Of a stretch of 6,782 nucleotides of DNA, positions 6,369 to 6,782 are shown piece after piece; positions within the stretch are counted from its first letter, which is position 1; each line of letters begins with the position of its first letter. The notes beneath the pieces were generated by a model. That model saw nothing but the letters and a program-made list of their open reading frames with translations, made no database searches and had not been told where the DNA came from. This stretch comes from an uncultured Lachnospiraceae bacterium (GTDB lineage Bacteria > Bacillota > Clostridia > Lachnospirales > Lachnospiraceae): NCBI GenBank assembly GCA_902803635.1, contig CADCQU010000001.1, forward strand, positions 1-6,782, written 5' to 3'. Both the position numbers and the translations under genes were made by a program.

Positions 6369-6538
6369 GGCTGAACCGTGTGTATGCAGGAACTCGCTAC
6401 TTTGAAGGGGGAATTTTTGCGTACAGGAACGGAAGCGGTTCGGTCATTTGTCAACAGATTCGCACGGGATGGTGCCCGGAGACAAGATGCATAGGCAGCC
6501 ATTTCCTGCTGGGATTTGAAGACGGAGGACAGGTTTAA
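6365..6538 (+). CDS. Possible small ORF, 57 codons, unrecognised
   Basis: A GTG at 6365 overlaps the DUF1292 stop (GTGA at 6365–6368), the same 4-bp overlap type as between ruvX and DUF1292. The frame runs to TAA at 6536–6538 and begins MRLNRVYAGTRYFEGGIFAY, with three cysteines and no recognisable domain. Wobble positions are less GC-rich than in the neighbouring genes, and there is no clear ribosome binding site of its own. It may be a real small gene, a remnant of a lost gene, or chance. It fills most of the gap before the RNase J gene. Confidence 0.25.
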   Translation: MRLNRVYAGTRYFEGGIFAYRNGSGSVICQQIRTGWCPETRCIGSHFLLGFEDGGQV

Positions 6539-6546
6539 CCCCGCAT

Positions 6547-6560
6547 GGAGAAAAAAAAAA
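6547..6560 (+). promoter_or_regulatory. Ribosome binding site and A-tract before RNase J
   Basis: GGAG (6547–6550) is followed by ten A bases (6551–6560) and then ATG 6561, giving a 10-base spacing made only of A. It supports 6561 as the start. Confidence 0.65.
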
Positions 6561-6782
6561 ATGGAGGAAAATTTGAAACTCAGGGAAAAAAGCATAGGGA
6601 AAGTCAAAATTATCCCTCTGGGCGGGCTAGAACAGATTGGGATGAATATTACTGCGGTCGAATATGAGGACAGCATTATCGTCATCGACTGCGGAATGTC
6701 CTTCCCGGAGGATGACATGCTGGGGATTGACATCGTGCTGCCCGATATATCATATCTGGAGGAGAATTACAGCAAGGTCAAG
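6561..6782 (+). CDS. rnj: Ribonuclease J, N-terminal part (3' end outside window)
   Basis: 74 codons are visible from ATG 6561 to the window edge, with no stop. After a short basic leader (MEENLKLREKSIGK) comes the RNase J metallo-beta-lactamase N-terminus: VKIIPLGGLEQIGMN, then IIVIDCGMSFPEDDMLGID and VLPDISYLEEN. The enzyme is a 5'-3' exo- and endoribonuclease in mRNA decay and rRNA maturation in Firmicutes. The metal-binding HxHxDH motif lies past the edge. An alternative ATG at 6545 is in another frame and ends after about 40 codons, so it is not the start. Confidence 0.9.
   Translation, partial: MEENLKLREKSIGKVKIIPLGGLEQIGMNITAVEYEDSIIVIDCGMSFPEDDMLGIDIVLPDISYLEENYSKVK

Noticed and set aside
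6281..6733. 150-residue minus-strand ORF across DUF1292, the gap and RNase J
   Set aside because: It is antisense to two recognised genes, is Ser/Pro-rich without a domain, and has no ribosome binding site.

Overview
The window looks like the chromosome of a Gram-positive Clostridia member with fairly high GC, most likely a Lachnospiraceae-type gut or rumen anaerobe. This is an inference from three things: the ireB–ruvX–DUF1292–RNase J gene order, the HPr-like protein that lacks the catalytic histidine, and the strong GGAGG-type ribosome binding sites. There is no sign of a phage, insertion sequence, CRISPR array, tRNA or rRNA.

Left part (1–3131, plus strand): the 3' portion of a periplasmic-adaptor-like (HlyD/MacA family) efflux gene runs in from beyond the left edge. 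Its reading frame is open from base 3. The frame crosses a 21-bp tandem repeat (heptapeptide WQPTSSP), a globular segment, a long Pro/Thr-rich repeat region, and then the coiled coil and lipoyl/barrel part of an adaptor. A MacB/FtsX-type ABC permease follows 12 bp downstream. Together they form a tripartite-style ABC export module, but no ATPase gene is visible in the window.

Middle (3132–3691): a perfect 15-bp hairpin lies between the convergent permease and HPr-like genes and probably terminates transcription in both directions. The minus-strand gene encodes a small HPr/Crh-like protein that keeps the regulatory-serine motif (KSIMG) but has no active-site histidine. A roughly 250-bp divergent intergenic region separates it from mtaB.

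Right part (3692–6782, plus strand): mtaB encodes a radical-SAM tRNA methylthiotransferase with an unusual duplicated linker. It is followed by a well-formed sigma-A-type promoter and a C-free leader. The next genes are ireB (UPF0297), ruvX/yqgF and a DUF1292 gene, with RuvX and DUF1292 overlapping by ATGA. A 192-bp gap then contains an unrecognised possible 57-codon ORF that starts in a GTGA overlap. The window ends inside the first 74 codons of a ribonuclease J gene, whose start codon is preceded by a run of A.

Most of this is conserved housekeeping content. The unusual parts are the repeat-rich adaptor, the histidine-less HPr, the MtaB linker repeats, and the small ORF and A-tract upstream of RNase J. 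I see no clear evidence of a wholly new system.
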